Shown here: piece by piece, positions 17,204 through 25,500 of the stretch | How positions within the stretch are numbered: position 1 is the stretch's first letter | Layout: each line of letters begins with the position of its first letter | Assembly (NCBI GenBank): GCA_035649495.1 | Contig: DASRJL010000110.1 | Coordinates: 62,001 to 126,000 of the forward strand | Direction: 5' to 3' | DNA from: SG8-41 sp035649495 | GTDB taxonomy: Bacteria > Pseudomonadota > Gammaproteobacteria > Burkholderiales > SG8-41 | DNA length: 64,000 nt | Translations under genes and position numbers: made by a program | Notes under the pieces: generated by a model | What the model was told of the DNA's origin: nothing | Databases searched by the model: none | What the model saw: the letters and a program-made list of their open reading frames with translations, nothing else

Positions 17204-18034
17204 ATGGCCGAGTTTGAGGGGCCGATTCGGCTTGGGGCTTTCCTGGCTGTTTTTGTAGCGGTAGCCCTGTGGGAAGTTCTTGCTCCGTGCCGGAGACAGG
17301 AGTTCCGGCGAGCGGCGCGCTGGCCGCACAACATCGGTCTTCTCCTGGTGAACGTGGTTCTACTGCGGGTGGTAGCGCCGGGTGCAGCGGTTGCTGTGGC
17401 CATGACGGCTGAGGCCGGCGGATGGGGACTGCTGAACGCCCTACCTTTCCCAGCCTGGCTCGCGGTTCCGCTTGCAGTGATGCTGCTCGACCTCGCCATC
17501 TACTTCCAGCACGTCATGTTTCATGCCGTGCCGACGCTTTGGCGGCTGCACCGCGTGCACCATGCCGACCTCGAATTCGATCTCACCACGGGTACCCGCT
17601 TTCACCCGTTTGAGATTCTGATTTCGACCGCAATCAAGTGCGCAGCGGTCGCGGCCATCGGCGCCTCCCCCATCTCAGTCCTGATTTTTGAGGTGCTGCT
17701 TAACTCGACCGCGATGTTCAACCACGCAAACGCTTCCTTGCCGGCGATTATCGATCGATGGGTGCGATGGGTCCTTGTCACCCCCGACATGCATCGTGTT
17801 CATCATTCCGTTCGCTACGAGGAGTCCTCTAGCAATTTCGGGTTTAACCTGCCGTGGTGGGATCGGCTCTTCGGGACATACCGGCCCCAGCCGAAGCTGG
17901 GCCATGCCGCCATGAACATCGGCGTCGATGCGTTCCGCTTCCCGGAGGATTCGCGTCTCGACCGACTCCTCGTGCAACCCTTTCGCGATACGCCAGGCCA
18001 GTACCCCATCAACCGGCGAGAGGCCGCGGGGTGA
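17204..18034 (+). CDS. fatty acid hydroxylase / sterol desaturase family membrane di-iron protein
   Basis: The 276-residue protein has several hydrophobic helices and the histidine boxes of the fatty acid hydroxylase superfamily: HVMFH (HxxxH), LHRVHH (HxxHH) and MHRVHH. These bind a di-iron centre at the cytoplasmic face of the membrane and hydroxylate or desaturate lipid chains. The substrate is unknown; bacterial members act on fatty acids, carotenoids or hopanoid/sterol-like lipids. It is divergent from the ArsR-rhodanese gene, and its end overlaps the open frame that encodes a rhodanese domain. The region is less GC-rich than the core genes. Confidence 0.82.
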   Translation: MAEFEGPIRLGAFLAVFVAVALWEVLAPCRRQEFRRAARWPHNIGLLLVNVVLLRVVAPGAAVAVAMTAEAGGWGLLNALPFPAWLAVPLAVMLLDLAIYFQHVMFHAVPTLWRLHRVHHADLEFDLTTGTRFHPFEILISTAIKCAAVAAIGASPISVLIFEVLLNSTAMFNHANASLPAIIDRWVRWVLVTPDMHRVHHSVRYEESSSNFGFNLPWWDRLFGTYRPQPKLGHAAMNIGVDAFRFPEDSRLDRLLVQPFRDTPGQYPINRREAAG

Positions 18035-18338
18035 GCGTCTGCCCGGCAGTGCTTCGGCCGCGGTTATCGATGTGCGGGGGCCGGATGAATTTAACGGGCC
18101 TTTGGGACATATACCCGATGCCCTTAACGTGCCGCTGGGCGAGCTTGAGGCCCGGCTAGCAGCCCTCACTTCTGACAAACGACAGATGGTTGTAGTCTGC
18201 AAAACGGACAAACGATCTGTAAAGGCTGCAGAGAGTCTTCGAGCCCATGGAATTAAGCATGTGATGGTATTGCGCGGCGGCATGGAGGAATGGAGCTGTC
18301 AGGCCGCGCCATCGCAGGCAATCATTACGCCGATCTAG
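17928..18338 (+). CDS. rhodanese-domain protein, probably 5'-truncated or out of frame with its original start
   Basis: A rhodanese domain is clear from about 18060 on (AVIDVRGPDEF...), with the active cysteine in VVVCKTDKRS and the ending VLRGGMEEW. The only ATG in frame, at 17928, lies 107 bases inside the preceding hydroxylase gene, and the residues before the domain look like a shadow of that gene. The normal N-terminal helix of a single-domain rhodanese is missing. Either a non-standard start near 18039 (CTG) is used or the gene is a truncated remnant. The downstream part is intact and could still transfer sulfur. Confidence 0.55.
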   Translation: MRSASRRIRVSTDSSCNPFAIRQASTPSTGERPRGERLPGSASAAVIDVRGPDEFNGPLGHIPDALNVPLGELEARLAALTSDKRQMVVVCKTDKRSVKAAESLRAHGIKHVMVLRGGMEEWSCQAAPSQAIITPI

Positions 18339-18403
18339 CGCTCGCTTACCTTTCAGGCAGCCAGCGCGCCGCATGTGGAACACCCTAACCGGGAGACCAA
18401 TCC

Positions 18404-18703
18404 ATGCATCCGACGCACCCACCGTCGCAGGTTCCTCCCGCGCCTGCGAACAAGTCCATGACTTACCTGCTGGGTGGTCTATCCATTTTCACAATGGTCA
18501 TGACGATCCCACAAGTCCTGACGGTTTGGATCGGTCATCAAACGGCAGGAGTTTCGCTTATCTCCTGGAGTGCATACTTGATTTCCGCCCTGGTATGGTT
18601 CTGGTACGGAATACAAAAACGAGATCGAAATATCTACTTGCCGTGCATAGGCTGGATCGTACTTGATGCGGCAGTGGTGTCCGGTGTACTCATTCTAGGA
18701 TGA
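18404..18703 (+). CDS. SemiSWEET-type PQ-loop small membrane transporter
   Basis: The 99-residue protein has three predicted membrane helices (about residues 20-40, 48-66 and 77-97) and the PQ-loop motif IPQVLTVW in the first helix. Bacterial SemiSWEETs have one three-helix bundle, dimerise and move sugars passively across the inner membrane. The length fits a single bundle exactly. GGGAG lies about 10 bases before the ATG. It is followed 54 bases later by a glycosidase gene on the same strand, so a link to amino sugar handling is possible but unproven. Confidence 0.82.
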   Translation: MHPTHPPSQVPPAPANKSMTYLLGGLSIFTMVMTIPQVLTVWIGHQTAGVSLISWSAYLISALVWFWYGIQKRDRNIYLPCIGWIVLDAAVVSGVLILG

Positions 18704-18757
18704 TTCTTTCTAGCGCACGCATGATTCCGGGTTTTAATTCGCTTTGGGGCTAATCAC

Positions 18758-19900
18758 GTGCGACGCGGGTCCACGTTTCAACGCCGCGGAATTGTCGAAG
18801 GATTCTTCGGACCTCCCTGGAGCATGCCGCACCGCAAGGCTCTTTTCCGGTTCGGCGCAAAGAGGGGGATGAACACCTATCTCTACGCCCCCAAGGACGA
18901 CCCTTATCACCGCGCGCGCTGGAGGGATCCCTATCCGAAGGGCGAATGGAAAGTGCTGCAGGATCTCATCAAGGCCGCGCAAGAGCAGCATATCGATTTC
19001 GTTTACGCCTTCCACCCAGGAAAGGGGCTGCGGTTCTCCGCTCTAGAGCCCGCGCAGCTTTTGCTCGAGAAGGCCGCGCGCTTCTACGATGCGGGCGTGC
19101 GAATCTTCGCGGTTCTGTTCGATGACATCCCCTCGCGCCTGAGTCACGCGGCGGACCGAAAACACTTTGGTGGTAGCCTGGCCAGGGCCGAAGGACTGTG
19201 GCTGGAGAAGATCCTCGAACGGCAGCCGGCGTCCTGGACGGAAGTGGAATGGTGGATCTGTCCCTCCCGCTACACGGAACACCCCCGGCTCGAGCGCATG
19301 TTCGGCGTCTTCGAGCCGCGCTTCTGGCAGACGCTCGCCAGACACCTGCCCGCCCCTGTCGCCTGTCTCTGGACCGGGCCTGCCATTGTGCCCCGGACGG
19401 TCTCCCTGGCCCATGCGCGCAAGGTGGCACGTCAGCTCAAGCACCCCCTGATTCTCTGGGACAACTACCCCGTCAACGATTTGTCGATGAGCGATGAGAT
19501 GCATCTCGCTCCCCTTGCCGGCCGCGACTCGCGCCTGCCGGCGGCGGTTTACGGCTATCTGAACAATCCCCTGTTGCAGGAGAGTTTGAGCCTGGTTCCG
19601 CTCGCCACCTGCTTCGACTACGCCGCGAACCCTGCGGCATACGATCCCGAGAGGAGCTGGAGGGAAGTCGTGCGGGAGCTTTTCGGCGCGAGCGCTATTC
19701 CTCACTGGCGCGCTATTCTGGATTTCTGCGAGAGGATGAATCGCTCAAAGGGCGGGAAACGATCCACCGCACTCGCGCCCGGCAGGCTACGCGCACTTCG
19801 AGAAGCGGACCGTTACCTCTTGAGAAATCAAGGACGCCGTTGGTTTGAAGAGTTTCGTCCGTGGCTCGCGCGACTCGAAGCCGAACTGGCGCGGCGGTAA
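18758..19900 (+). CDS. GH84 beta-N-acetylglucosaminidase (O-GlcNAcase family)
   Basis: The 380-residue protein contains a GH84 catalytic barrel. It opens with GIVEGFFGPPWS and continues with NTYLYAPKDDPYHR. The paired catalytic aspartates, Asp122-Asp123 in VLFDDIPS, match the DD pair of human O-GlcNAcase. DNYPVND, which binds the sugar in this family, is also present. The chain stops shortly after the barrel, without the extra domains of large secreted GH84 enzymes. There is no signal peptide, so it should act in the cytoplasm. The start is a GTG at 18758 with GGGG just upstream. It probably cleaves beta-GlcNAc from a small conjugate or protein. Confidence 0.88.
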   Translation: MRRGSTFQRRGIVEGFFGPPWSMPHRKALFRFGAKRGMNTYLYAPKDDPYHRARWRDPYPKGEWKVLQDLIKAAQEQHIDFVYAFHPGKGLRFSALEPAQLLLEKAARFYDAGVRIFAVLFDDIPSRLSHAADRKHFGGSLARAEGLWLEKILERQPASWTEVEWWICPSRYTEHPRLERMFGVFEPRFWQTLARHLPAPVACLWTGPAIVPRTVSLAHARKVARQLKHPLILWDNYPVNDLSMSDEMHLAPLAGRDSRLPAAVYGYLNNPLLQESLSLVPLATCFDYAANPAAYDPERSWREVVRELFGASAIPHWRAILDFCERMNRSKGGKRSTALAPGRLRALREADRYLLRNQGRRWFEEFRPWLARLEAELARR

Positions 19901-20046
19901 AGGGACCTGACGGCGGCTATCTGGAAATCTAAGGCTCGGCCGTATCGGGCGGCAGCCGGCTCAAAAGCGGACACTAAACTTTCATCGGTCAGCCCGTGAC
20001 ACGGGCCCTCAGCTCGGCAGCGCATACCTCAACCGGCGCGGCCTCC

Positions 20047-21087
20047 TCAAGCTCTAGTCCCGATCGCCCCGATCGCGGAGAAGAGATTCTCGACCGTCTG
20101 CCGGGGAATGCCCTTCGTGATGAACACGAGGCGCGTTCCGTGGTCCGCGCCGGGCCATGCCGCAAGCTCGATGGGAGGATGGAAGAGATGCTGCACCCCC
20201 TGCACCACCATCGGGCCGCTCTTGCCTTCGACGTTGACGAGGCCCTTCACCCGCAGGAGGTCCGGACCGCGGAGCGCCGTCAGGACCTCTATCGTCTGCG
20301 TGAACGCCTGCCACGCGAGCGGCTTGTCGAAGCGAAGCGTGAAAGTCTTGATTGCCTCGTCGTGGTGGTGATGGTGGCCGTGCTCGTCGCCGGCATGGTC
20401 CTCTTTCTCCCCGTCGCCCAGCCAGCGCTCGACCTCTTCCAGGCGTGACTTCGTATTCGTCAGGCCCACGTCAACCAGGAACGCCGGATCCACTTCCCCG
20501 TTCAAGGCCCGGGTGAACAGCGCGCGCGGGTTGATCTCGCGCAGGCGGCGTTCCAGAGCCTCTACCTGCCCGGCCGGGGCGAGGTCCGTCTTGGTCACCA
20601 CGATGCGGTCCGCCAGCGCGACCTGTTTCACCGGCTCGGAAAACGAATCGAGCTGCCCCGGAGAATTGAACGCATCGACCAGCGTGACCACGCAGTCGAG
20701 CCGGAACTGGTCGAGCAGCAGCGAATCGGTCATCAAGGTCTGCATGACCGGCGCCGGGTCGGCGATGCCGGTGGTCTCCACGATGACGCGCTCGAAGTCG
20801 ATGATCTCGCCGTTGCGGCGCTTGATGAACAGCTCCCGCAGCGTTTCCTGGAGATCGGTGCGCAGCGTGCAGCACAGGCAGCCGCTGTTCAGCAGCATCA
20901 TCTGCTCGGACGAGGTTTCGACGAGGTCGTTGTCGACGCCGATCTCGCCCAGCTCGTTGACGATCACCGCCACGCGGTTCATCTCCGGGCGCTTCACGAG
21001 CCGGTTGATGAGCGTCGTCTTGCCGCTGCCCAGAAAGCCGGTAATCACGGATACCGGAAGCCGTCCCGCCAGTGCGTCCTGCGCCAT
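20047..21087 (-). CDS. CobW/COG0523-family G3E GTPase (metal chaperone)
   Basis: From the ATG at 21087 the product is 346 residues. The GTPase domain has Walker A GFLGSGKTT near residues 17-25, the metal motif GCLCC near 75-80, an ETTG segment and TKTDLA as the nucleotide-specificity motif. A histidine-rich linker (DEHGHHHHHDE) precedes the C-terminal CobW domain. Such proteins deliver Zn, Co or another metal to client enzymes at the cost of GTP. The promoter lies in the 72-base gap shared with the divergent response regulator. I see no Zur-type box, so the metal is not determined. Confidence 0.9.
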   Translation of the reverse strand: MAQDALAGRLPVSVITGFLGSGKTTLINRLVKRPEMNRVAVIVNELGEIGVDNDLVETSSEQMMLLNSGCLCCTLRTDLQETLRELFIKRRNGEIIDFERVIVETTGIADPAPVMQTLMTDSLLLDQFRLDCVVTLVDAFNSPGQLDSFSEPVKQVALADRIVVTKTDLAPAGQVEALERRLREINPRALFTRALNGEVDPAFLVDVGLTNTKSRLEEVERWLGDGEKEDHAGDEHGHHHHHDEAIKTFTLRFDKPLAWQAFTQTIEVLTALRGPDLLRVKGLVNVEGKSGPMVVQGVQHLFHPPIELAAWPGADHGTRLVFITKGIPRQTVENLFSAIGAIGTRA

Positions 21088-21159
21088 CAGCGTTCCCGCT
21101 GTTTTCCAATGGGGCCTGCAGTATACTCCAGTGCAATTTCCTGGGAGAACCCTCCGGGC

Positions 21160-21840
21160 ATGAAGGTTCTCGTCGTAGACGATCACGCACTGATCCGCGA
21201 GGCGTTGCGCGGCGTCCTGAAGGAGCTGAAGGACGACGCGACCATCGTCGAGGCGTCCAGCGGGCGCGAGGCCTTGAGTCTCCTCGGCGACCATCCCGAC
21301 TTCAGCCTCATCCTCCTCGACCTGAATCTGCCCGACCGGAACGGCTTTGCCGTTCTCGCCGAGCTGCGCGAGCGCTATCCCGCGGTCGCGACCGTGGTGC
21401 TCTCGGCTTTCAGCGACCGCGAAAACATCGCGCGGGCCCTCGACCTGGGAGCGCTCGGTTTCATCCCGAAGTCCGGCTCGCGGTCAGTGATGCTGGGCGC
21501 CCTGCGGCTGGTTCTTTCCGGCGGCATCTACATACCTCCCGACATCCTCGCGCAGCGGGAAACCTCGCCCGCGGAGCCGAAGGCCGGCCGGCCCGCCCGG
21601 GACGGACGGCCTCTTTCGCCGCGCGATGCGGGCCTGACCGAGCGCCAGGTGGAGGTCCTCGCCCTCATGATGCAAGGCAAGAGCAACAAGGCGATCTGCC
21701 GGATTCTCGATCTCGCCGAGCCGACGGTTAAAAATCACGTCACGGCGATATTGAAATCCCTGAAAGTGACCAACCGGACCGAGGCCGTCATTGCAGTAGG
21801 TGACTTGGGCTGGGATCTGCGGTCGACGGCAGGTCGCTAG
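21160..21840 (+). CDS. NarL/FixJ-family response regulator
   Basis: The 226-residue protein has a receiver domain (residues 1-120) with the acidic pocket DDH, phosphorylation site Asp in LLDLNLPDRNG and the conserved lysine in FIPKSG. A LuxR-type helix-turn-helix follows from about residue 155 (LTERQVEVLALMMQGKSNKAI). The start at 21160 is favoured over the longer frame because the receiver begins immediately and GGGAG lies upstream. Its last 53 bases overlap the end of the hybrid histidine kinase on the other strand. The two are probably partners because of their position. Confidence 0.9.
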   Translation: MKVLVVDDHALIREALRGVLKELKDDATIVEASSGREALSLLGDHPDFSLILLDLNLPDRNGFAVLAELRERYPAVATVVLSAFSDRENIARALDLGALGFIPKSGSRSVMLGALRLVLSGGIYIPPDILAQRETSPAEPKAGRPARDGRPLSPRDAGLTERQVEVLALMMQGKSNKAICRILDLAEPTVKNHVTAILKSLKVTNRTEAVIAVGDLGWDLRSTAGR

Positions 21841-23806
21841 GAAGACCCTCGGCCGCGCCCGCTCGCGACGCCCCGTCGGCGACCCGGCTCACTCTCAGGA
21901 GCTGGTTTACCATCGCGCGCAGCGCCATCGGTGCGACCGGCTTGTGCAGCAGGTGCAAGCCCCGGGCGCGCGCTTCGAGCAGGCGCTCGGGCGCAATGTC
22001 GCCCGAGATGAGAAACGCGGGAATGGGCGCCCGAAACGCCCTCCGCAACCGCTCCACCGCCCCGATGCCGGTGTTCCCGTCGGCCAACCGATAGTCGGAA
22101 ATGATCAGGTCGGGACGGCGGTCGTCGCCGTCGAGACTGGCGAGCGCGGCGCGGTCCGATTCGGCGGTGACGACGAAGCATCCCCAGCTTCGCAGGACGC
22201 CGCGCATGCCGTCGAGAACCAGCGCATCGTCGTCGATCACCACGATCAATCTGCCGGCCGCGGGATCGGCCATGGCGTGGGCCGCTGCGGAAGGCTCCAC
22301 CGGCCTGCGCCGCGGTGAAACGAGCGGCAGCGAGACCGCGAAACACGAACCCCTGCCGGGTAACGATACGAGCTCGACCGGATGATTGAGCAGGCGGCAC
22401 AGGCGATCGACGATGGCGAGCCCCAGCCCGAGCCCTCCACGGTGCCCCCGATCGGGCGAAGCAAGCTGATAGAACTCCCCGAAGATCTTTTGCGTCTGGT
22501 CCGCGGGAATGCCCGCGCCGCTGTCGCGCACTTCGATCCGGATCCGGCCCCCGCGATGGCGGGCGCCCACGAGGACCCCGCCGCGATCCGTATAGCGCAC
22601 CGCGTTGGAAACGAGGTTCAGCAATATCCGTTCCAGCAGGATCGGGTCGCTGCGAACCCACGCGTCACTCGGCACGACGCGCAGCCGCAGACCCTTTTCC
22701 CGCGCGGCCGGCGCGAACGTCCTCTCGATGCGCTGCAGGATCTGGTCGAGAGCAAGGTCGGTCGGTTCCGGAGCGAGCGCTCCCGCATCGAGCCGGGAGA
22801 TGTCGAGCAGCGCGTTGAACAGATCGTTCATAGCCGTTACCGCGGCGTCGATCTGCGCCGTAACCCGCCCGCGCTCGGCCTCGTCGGTTTCGGTGCGCAA
22901 CTGGGATACGAACAGGTTCAAGGCGTGGAGCGGCTGTCGCAGGTCGTGACTGGCCGCCGCAAGAAAGCGCGATTTCGCCAGATTGGCGGCCTCGAGCTGC
23001 TGGTAGAGCCGGCCGAGCTCGTCGTTCATCCGGTTCAGGTTCGTCGCGAGATTTCCGAGCTCGTCCCGGTTCGGGACTTCGAGCCGCCGCGAGAAATCCC
23101 CCGAAGCAATCTCGTCGAACCTCGTCTCCATGTCCTTCACCGGCTTGATCACCGACCAGGAGATCGCGTATCCGAGCACGAGCGCCAGCGCGATGCTTCC
23201 CACGCCGAATCCGAGGATCATGAGCTGCGACATCAGGTGCGCCGCCTGGCTCGCCTCGATGCTCGCGACCATGTCGGCCTCCGCGCGGTTCACGAGCTGG
23301 TTGGTGAGGCGCTCCATGCGGTCGGCGAGCGGGCTCGCCTGCGCGACCTGCAACGCCCTGCCCTCGAGCACCTTGCCCTGCCGGATCAGCTCGACCACCC
23401 TGGCGACGACCTGGATGAATTCGTCGTACTCCTTGCGCAGCTCGGCGAGCAGCCCCACCTCGTCCTTCGCCACGAACTGCAGGCGGTCGAAGTCGTAGCC
23501 GAACTGGTTCAGCTGGCGCAGCGTAGCCTCCAGCGTGCCCTCCTCGGGGACCAGCAGCGCGGCGGTGACGCTGTAGAGCTGCGCCGTCGTGTCGTGCTGG
23601 AGCTGGCGGTAGGCGGCGATCTTCCGCTGCAAGGACACCACTTCCTCCGCGTGGCGCTGCACGCCGGCCAGCACCTCGAGCCCGACCGCGCCCACCGTGA
23701 TCAGCAAGACGACGATGGACAGAAAGGCCGCGAGCAGCTTGGTGCGTATCGTCACGGGCGCCCGCGCTACGAGCGCGGGGAGCCACTCCGTCAGCCAGCG
23801 CTTCAT
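21788..23806 (-). CDS. hybrid sensor histidine kinase with C-terminal receiver domain
   Basis: The 672-residue protein has a membrane helix near residues 23-45, a helical periplasmic sensor of about 150 residues, a second helix near 197-217 and a HAMP linker. The histidine box ASHDLRQPLHAL follows, then an ATPase domain with the N box (LLNLVSNAVRYT) and G boxes (DSGAGI, GLGLGLAIV). A receiver domain starts near residue 530, with its phospho-aspartate in IISDYRLADG. No phosphotransfer (HPt) domain is visible. The start codon overlaps the SCO1 stop by 4 bases, so the two are co-translated. Its 3' end overlaps the convergent response regulator by 53 bases. Confidence 0.92.
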   Translation of the reverse strand: MKRWLTEWLPALVARAPVTIRTKLLAAFLSIVVLLITVGAVGLEVLAGVQRHAEEVVSLQRKIAAYRQLQHDTTAQLYSVTAALLVPEEGTLEATLRQLNQFGYDFDRLQFVAKDEVGLLAELRKEYDEFIQVVARVVELIRQGKVLEGRALQVAQASPLADRMERLTNQLVNRAEADMVASIEASQAAHLMSQLMILGFGVGSIALALVLGYAISWSVIKPVKDMETRFDEIASGDFSRRLEVPNRDELGNLATNLNRMNDELGRLYQQLEAANLAKSRFLAAASHDLRQPLHALNLFVSQLRTETDEAERGRVTAQIDAAVTAMNDLFNALLDISRLDAGALAPEPTDLALDQILQRIERTFAPAAREKGLRLRVVPSDAWVRSDPILLERILLNLVSNAVRYTDRGGVLVGARHRGGRIRIEVRDSGAGIPADQTQKIFGEFYQLASPDRGHRGGLGLGLAIVDRLCRLLNHPVELVSLPGRGSCFAVSLPLVSPRRRPVEPSAAAHAMADPAAGRLIVVIDDDALVLDGMRGVLRSWGCFVVTAESDRAALASLDGDDRRPDLIISDYRLADGNTGIGAVERLRRAFRAPIPAFLISGDIAPERLLEARARGLHLLHKPVAPMALRAMVNQLLRVSRVADGASRAGAAEGLPSDLPSTADPSPSHLLQ

Positions 23807-24396
23807 CGGGGTTTCGCTTCCCCGGACAGGTTTTTCAGGTCGCGGAGCATCTCGTCCGGATTGAAACGAGTCCCCATGTATTGCACGCGCAGCGTTCCGC
23901 TCCGATCGACGAGGGATGTGAGAAAAGTGTGGTCCACGTCGCCGCGGGGCGTCTTCTTGTAGTAAACCCCGTAATGCCTGGCCACTTCGCGTATCTCAGC
24001 CGGTGTGCCGCTCAGGAACGACCAGCCGCGGGGATTTGCCCGGTACGCCTCGGCATAGCGCTTGAGCACTGCCGGCGTATCGCGCTCGGGGTCCACCGTG
24101 ATCGAGACGAACTGGACGTCGGGCCCGAACGAGGCGCCGAGTCTGTCCTGCAGGCCGGCCATGGTAGCCGTGAGCAGCGGACAGGTGTCGGCGCAGCTCG
24201 CAAAGATGAACGTGATCGCGAGGACCTTGCCGCGCAAGTCCTTCAGGGCGACGCGCCTGTCGTCCTGACTGGTCAGCGTGAACTCCGGGGCGGGACCGAT
24301 TTTTGCGAGGCGCTCGTTCTTGCGGGACTCATGGCATGGAGCGTCGGCAGGCCACGCGAGGGCAACCGCAAAAACGACGGCGATTGCCCGGTCCAT
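23803..24396 (-). CDS. SCO1/SenC-family copper-binding thioredoxin-fold protein
   Basis: From the ATG at 24396 the product is 197 residues with a signal peptide (about the first 20 residues). The thioredoxin-like fold carries the SCO copper motif CADTCP and the distant conserved histidine in DVDHTFLTSLVD. SCO proteins deliver copper to the CuA site of cytochrome oxidase or keep its cysteines reduced. In copper- or redox-sensing operons they can also act as signal partners. Here it lies between a set of binding proteins and a histidine kinase, overlapping the kinase gene by 4 bases, so a role in sensing is possible. Confidence 0.88.
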   Translation of the reverse strand: MDRAIAVVFAVALAWPADAPCHESRKNERLAKIGPAPEFTLTSQDDRRVALKDLRGKVLAITFIFASCADTCPLLTATMAGLQDRLGASFGPDVQFVSITVDPERDTPAVLKRYAEAYRANPRGWSFLSGTPAEIREVARHYGVYYKKTPRGDVDHTFLTSLVDRSGTLRVQYMGTRFNPDEMLRDLKNLSGEAKPR

Positions 24397-24407
24397 GCGC
24401 CGGGTTT

Positions 24408-25436
24408 TCAAGCCTTGAGCTCCTTCCTCAGGGCATGGAGAAAGCGCCAGTCTGTGCCCTGGGCGATGATCTTCTGCGGGGTCGACTTGATCATTCCCGC
24501 CTCCTGCAGCCGCAAAGCGTAGAAGCGAATGGTGTCCTCGGGGTCGTACTCGCGCCATTTGCCGTAGGGCAGCTCCCTCATGACCTGGAGCGCGTACTCG
24601 TAGCGGCCCGCATAGCCCTTGTCGACGAGTGCGCGTGCCGCCCCCTGTGGATCGGCCGCGCATGCGTCGGCCGACTTGAGAATCGCGCGCAGCGCGCGCC
24701 TGGTCGCTACCGGGTTCCTGCGCACGAATTCCTTCCGCGCCGTAAGCAGACAGCAGAAATACTGCGACCAGGGACGGTCGGTCGCGCTGTTGACGATCAC
24801 GTGGCCGACCTTGCGCGCCCTCAGTTCCTGAGGCTGGGGCGGGAACCCGAGAAACACGTCAGCCTTCCCTTCCAGGAACAGGCGCATCGACCCTTCGTTG
24901 GTGTACGGACCCAGATGCCCTTCCGGCGAGATCCACTTGATGTCCCGGTGCGGGTCGAGTCCGACATTCGCCGCGATGCTCGCCAGGAAGACGTGCTCCG
25001 CGCCGTTCAAGGACGCAACCGCGGCGACTTTGCCTTTCAGGTCACGGATGCGCTGGATCCGCTCCGTGGCGACCACCTCGAAACAGCCGACGTGGACCCC
25101 CGCGAGAAACACCACCGGGTCGCCCGCCTCGACGCGGATGATGTTGGGGCCGACGAAATTCAGGCTCATGTCCGCGTCCCCCGCTGCCAGGCGCACCGAA
25201 ACCGCGCCGGTCGGCATGTCCACGTAGCTCACGTCCGTGAATCCTTCGGCCCGCAGCAGATCCTCCGCGATGTACTGGGGCGCCCAGCAGATGCTGCCTG
25301 TCTTCAACAGCCGCAGACGCGTCGTCTCCGGCGGCGGCTCGGCGCCGGCGGCTCCGCCTCCCATTCCGAGGAAGGCCGTTCCGGCGAGAGCAGAACTCAC
25401 GAATTCCCTGCGGCTCCATCCCCGTTCTCGCCTCAT
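24408..25436 (-). CDS. Tat-exported ABC-type (NMT1/THI5-like) solute-binding protein, copy 1
   Basis: The 342-residue protein starts with a twin-arginine signal (SRREFVSSALAG), followed by a PPETTRLRLLK mature start shared with three neighbours. The fold belongs to the nitrate/sulfonate/taurine (NMT1-like) binding protein group. Conserved segments include LLRAEGFTDV, LAGVHVGCFE and DRPWSQYFCC. No ABC permease or ATPase gene is present in the cluster. It is the last of four tandem copies and ends 11 bases before the SCO1 start, so it is probably in the same transcript as SCO1 and the kinase. The ligand is unknown. Confidence 0.85.
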   Translation of the reverse strand: MRRERGWSRREFVSSALAGTAFLGMGGGAAGAEPPPETTRLRLLKTGSICWAPQYIAEDLLRAEGFTDVSYVDMPTGAVSVRLAAGDADMSLNFVGPNIIRVEAGDPVVFLAGVHVGCFEVVATERIQRIRDLKGKVAAVASLNGAEHVFLASIAANVGLDPHRDIKWISPEGHLGPYTNEGSMRLFLEGKADVFLGFPPQPQELRARKVGHVIVNSATDRPWSQYFCCLLTARKEFVRRNPVATRRALRAILKSADACAADPQGAARALVDKGYAGRYEYALQVMRELPYGKWREYDPEDTIRFYALRLQEAGMIKSTPQKIIAQGTDWRFLHALRKELKA

Positions 25437-25500
25437 ATGCGTCTCCTCCGAAACGACTGCGTAGCAGCTTTCGAACAGCCTGCTTCCCCGGTGGGCGGCA

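Noticed and set aside
21088..21294. 69-residue N-terminal extension of the CobW-type GTPase
   Set aside because: It overlaps the divergent response regulator and its promoter. The family starts just before GFLGSGKTT.
22382..23962. 526-residue open frame opposite the histidine kinase
   Set aside because: The composition (Arg, His, Glu, Val rich, no motifs) is that of an antisense shadow. The kinase on the minus strand has all catalytic boxes.
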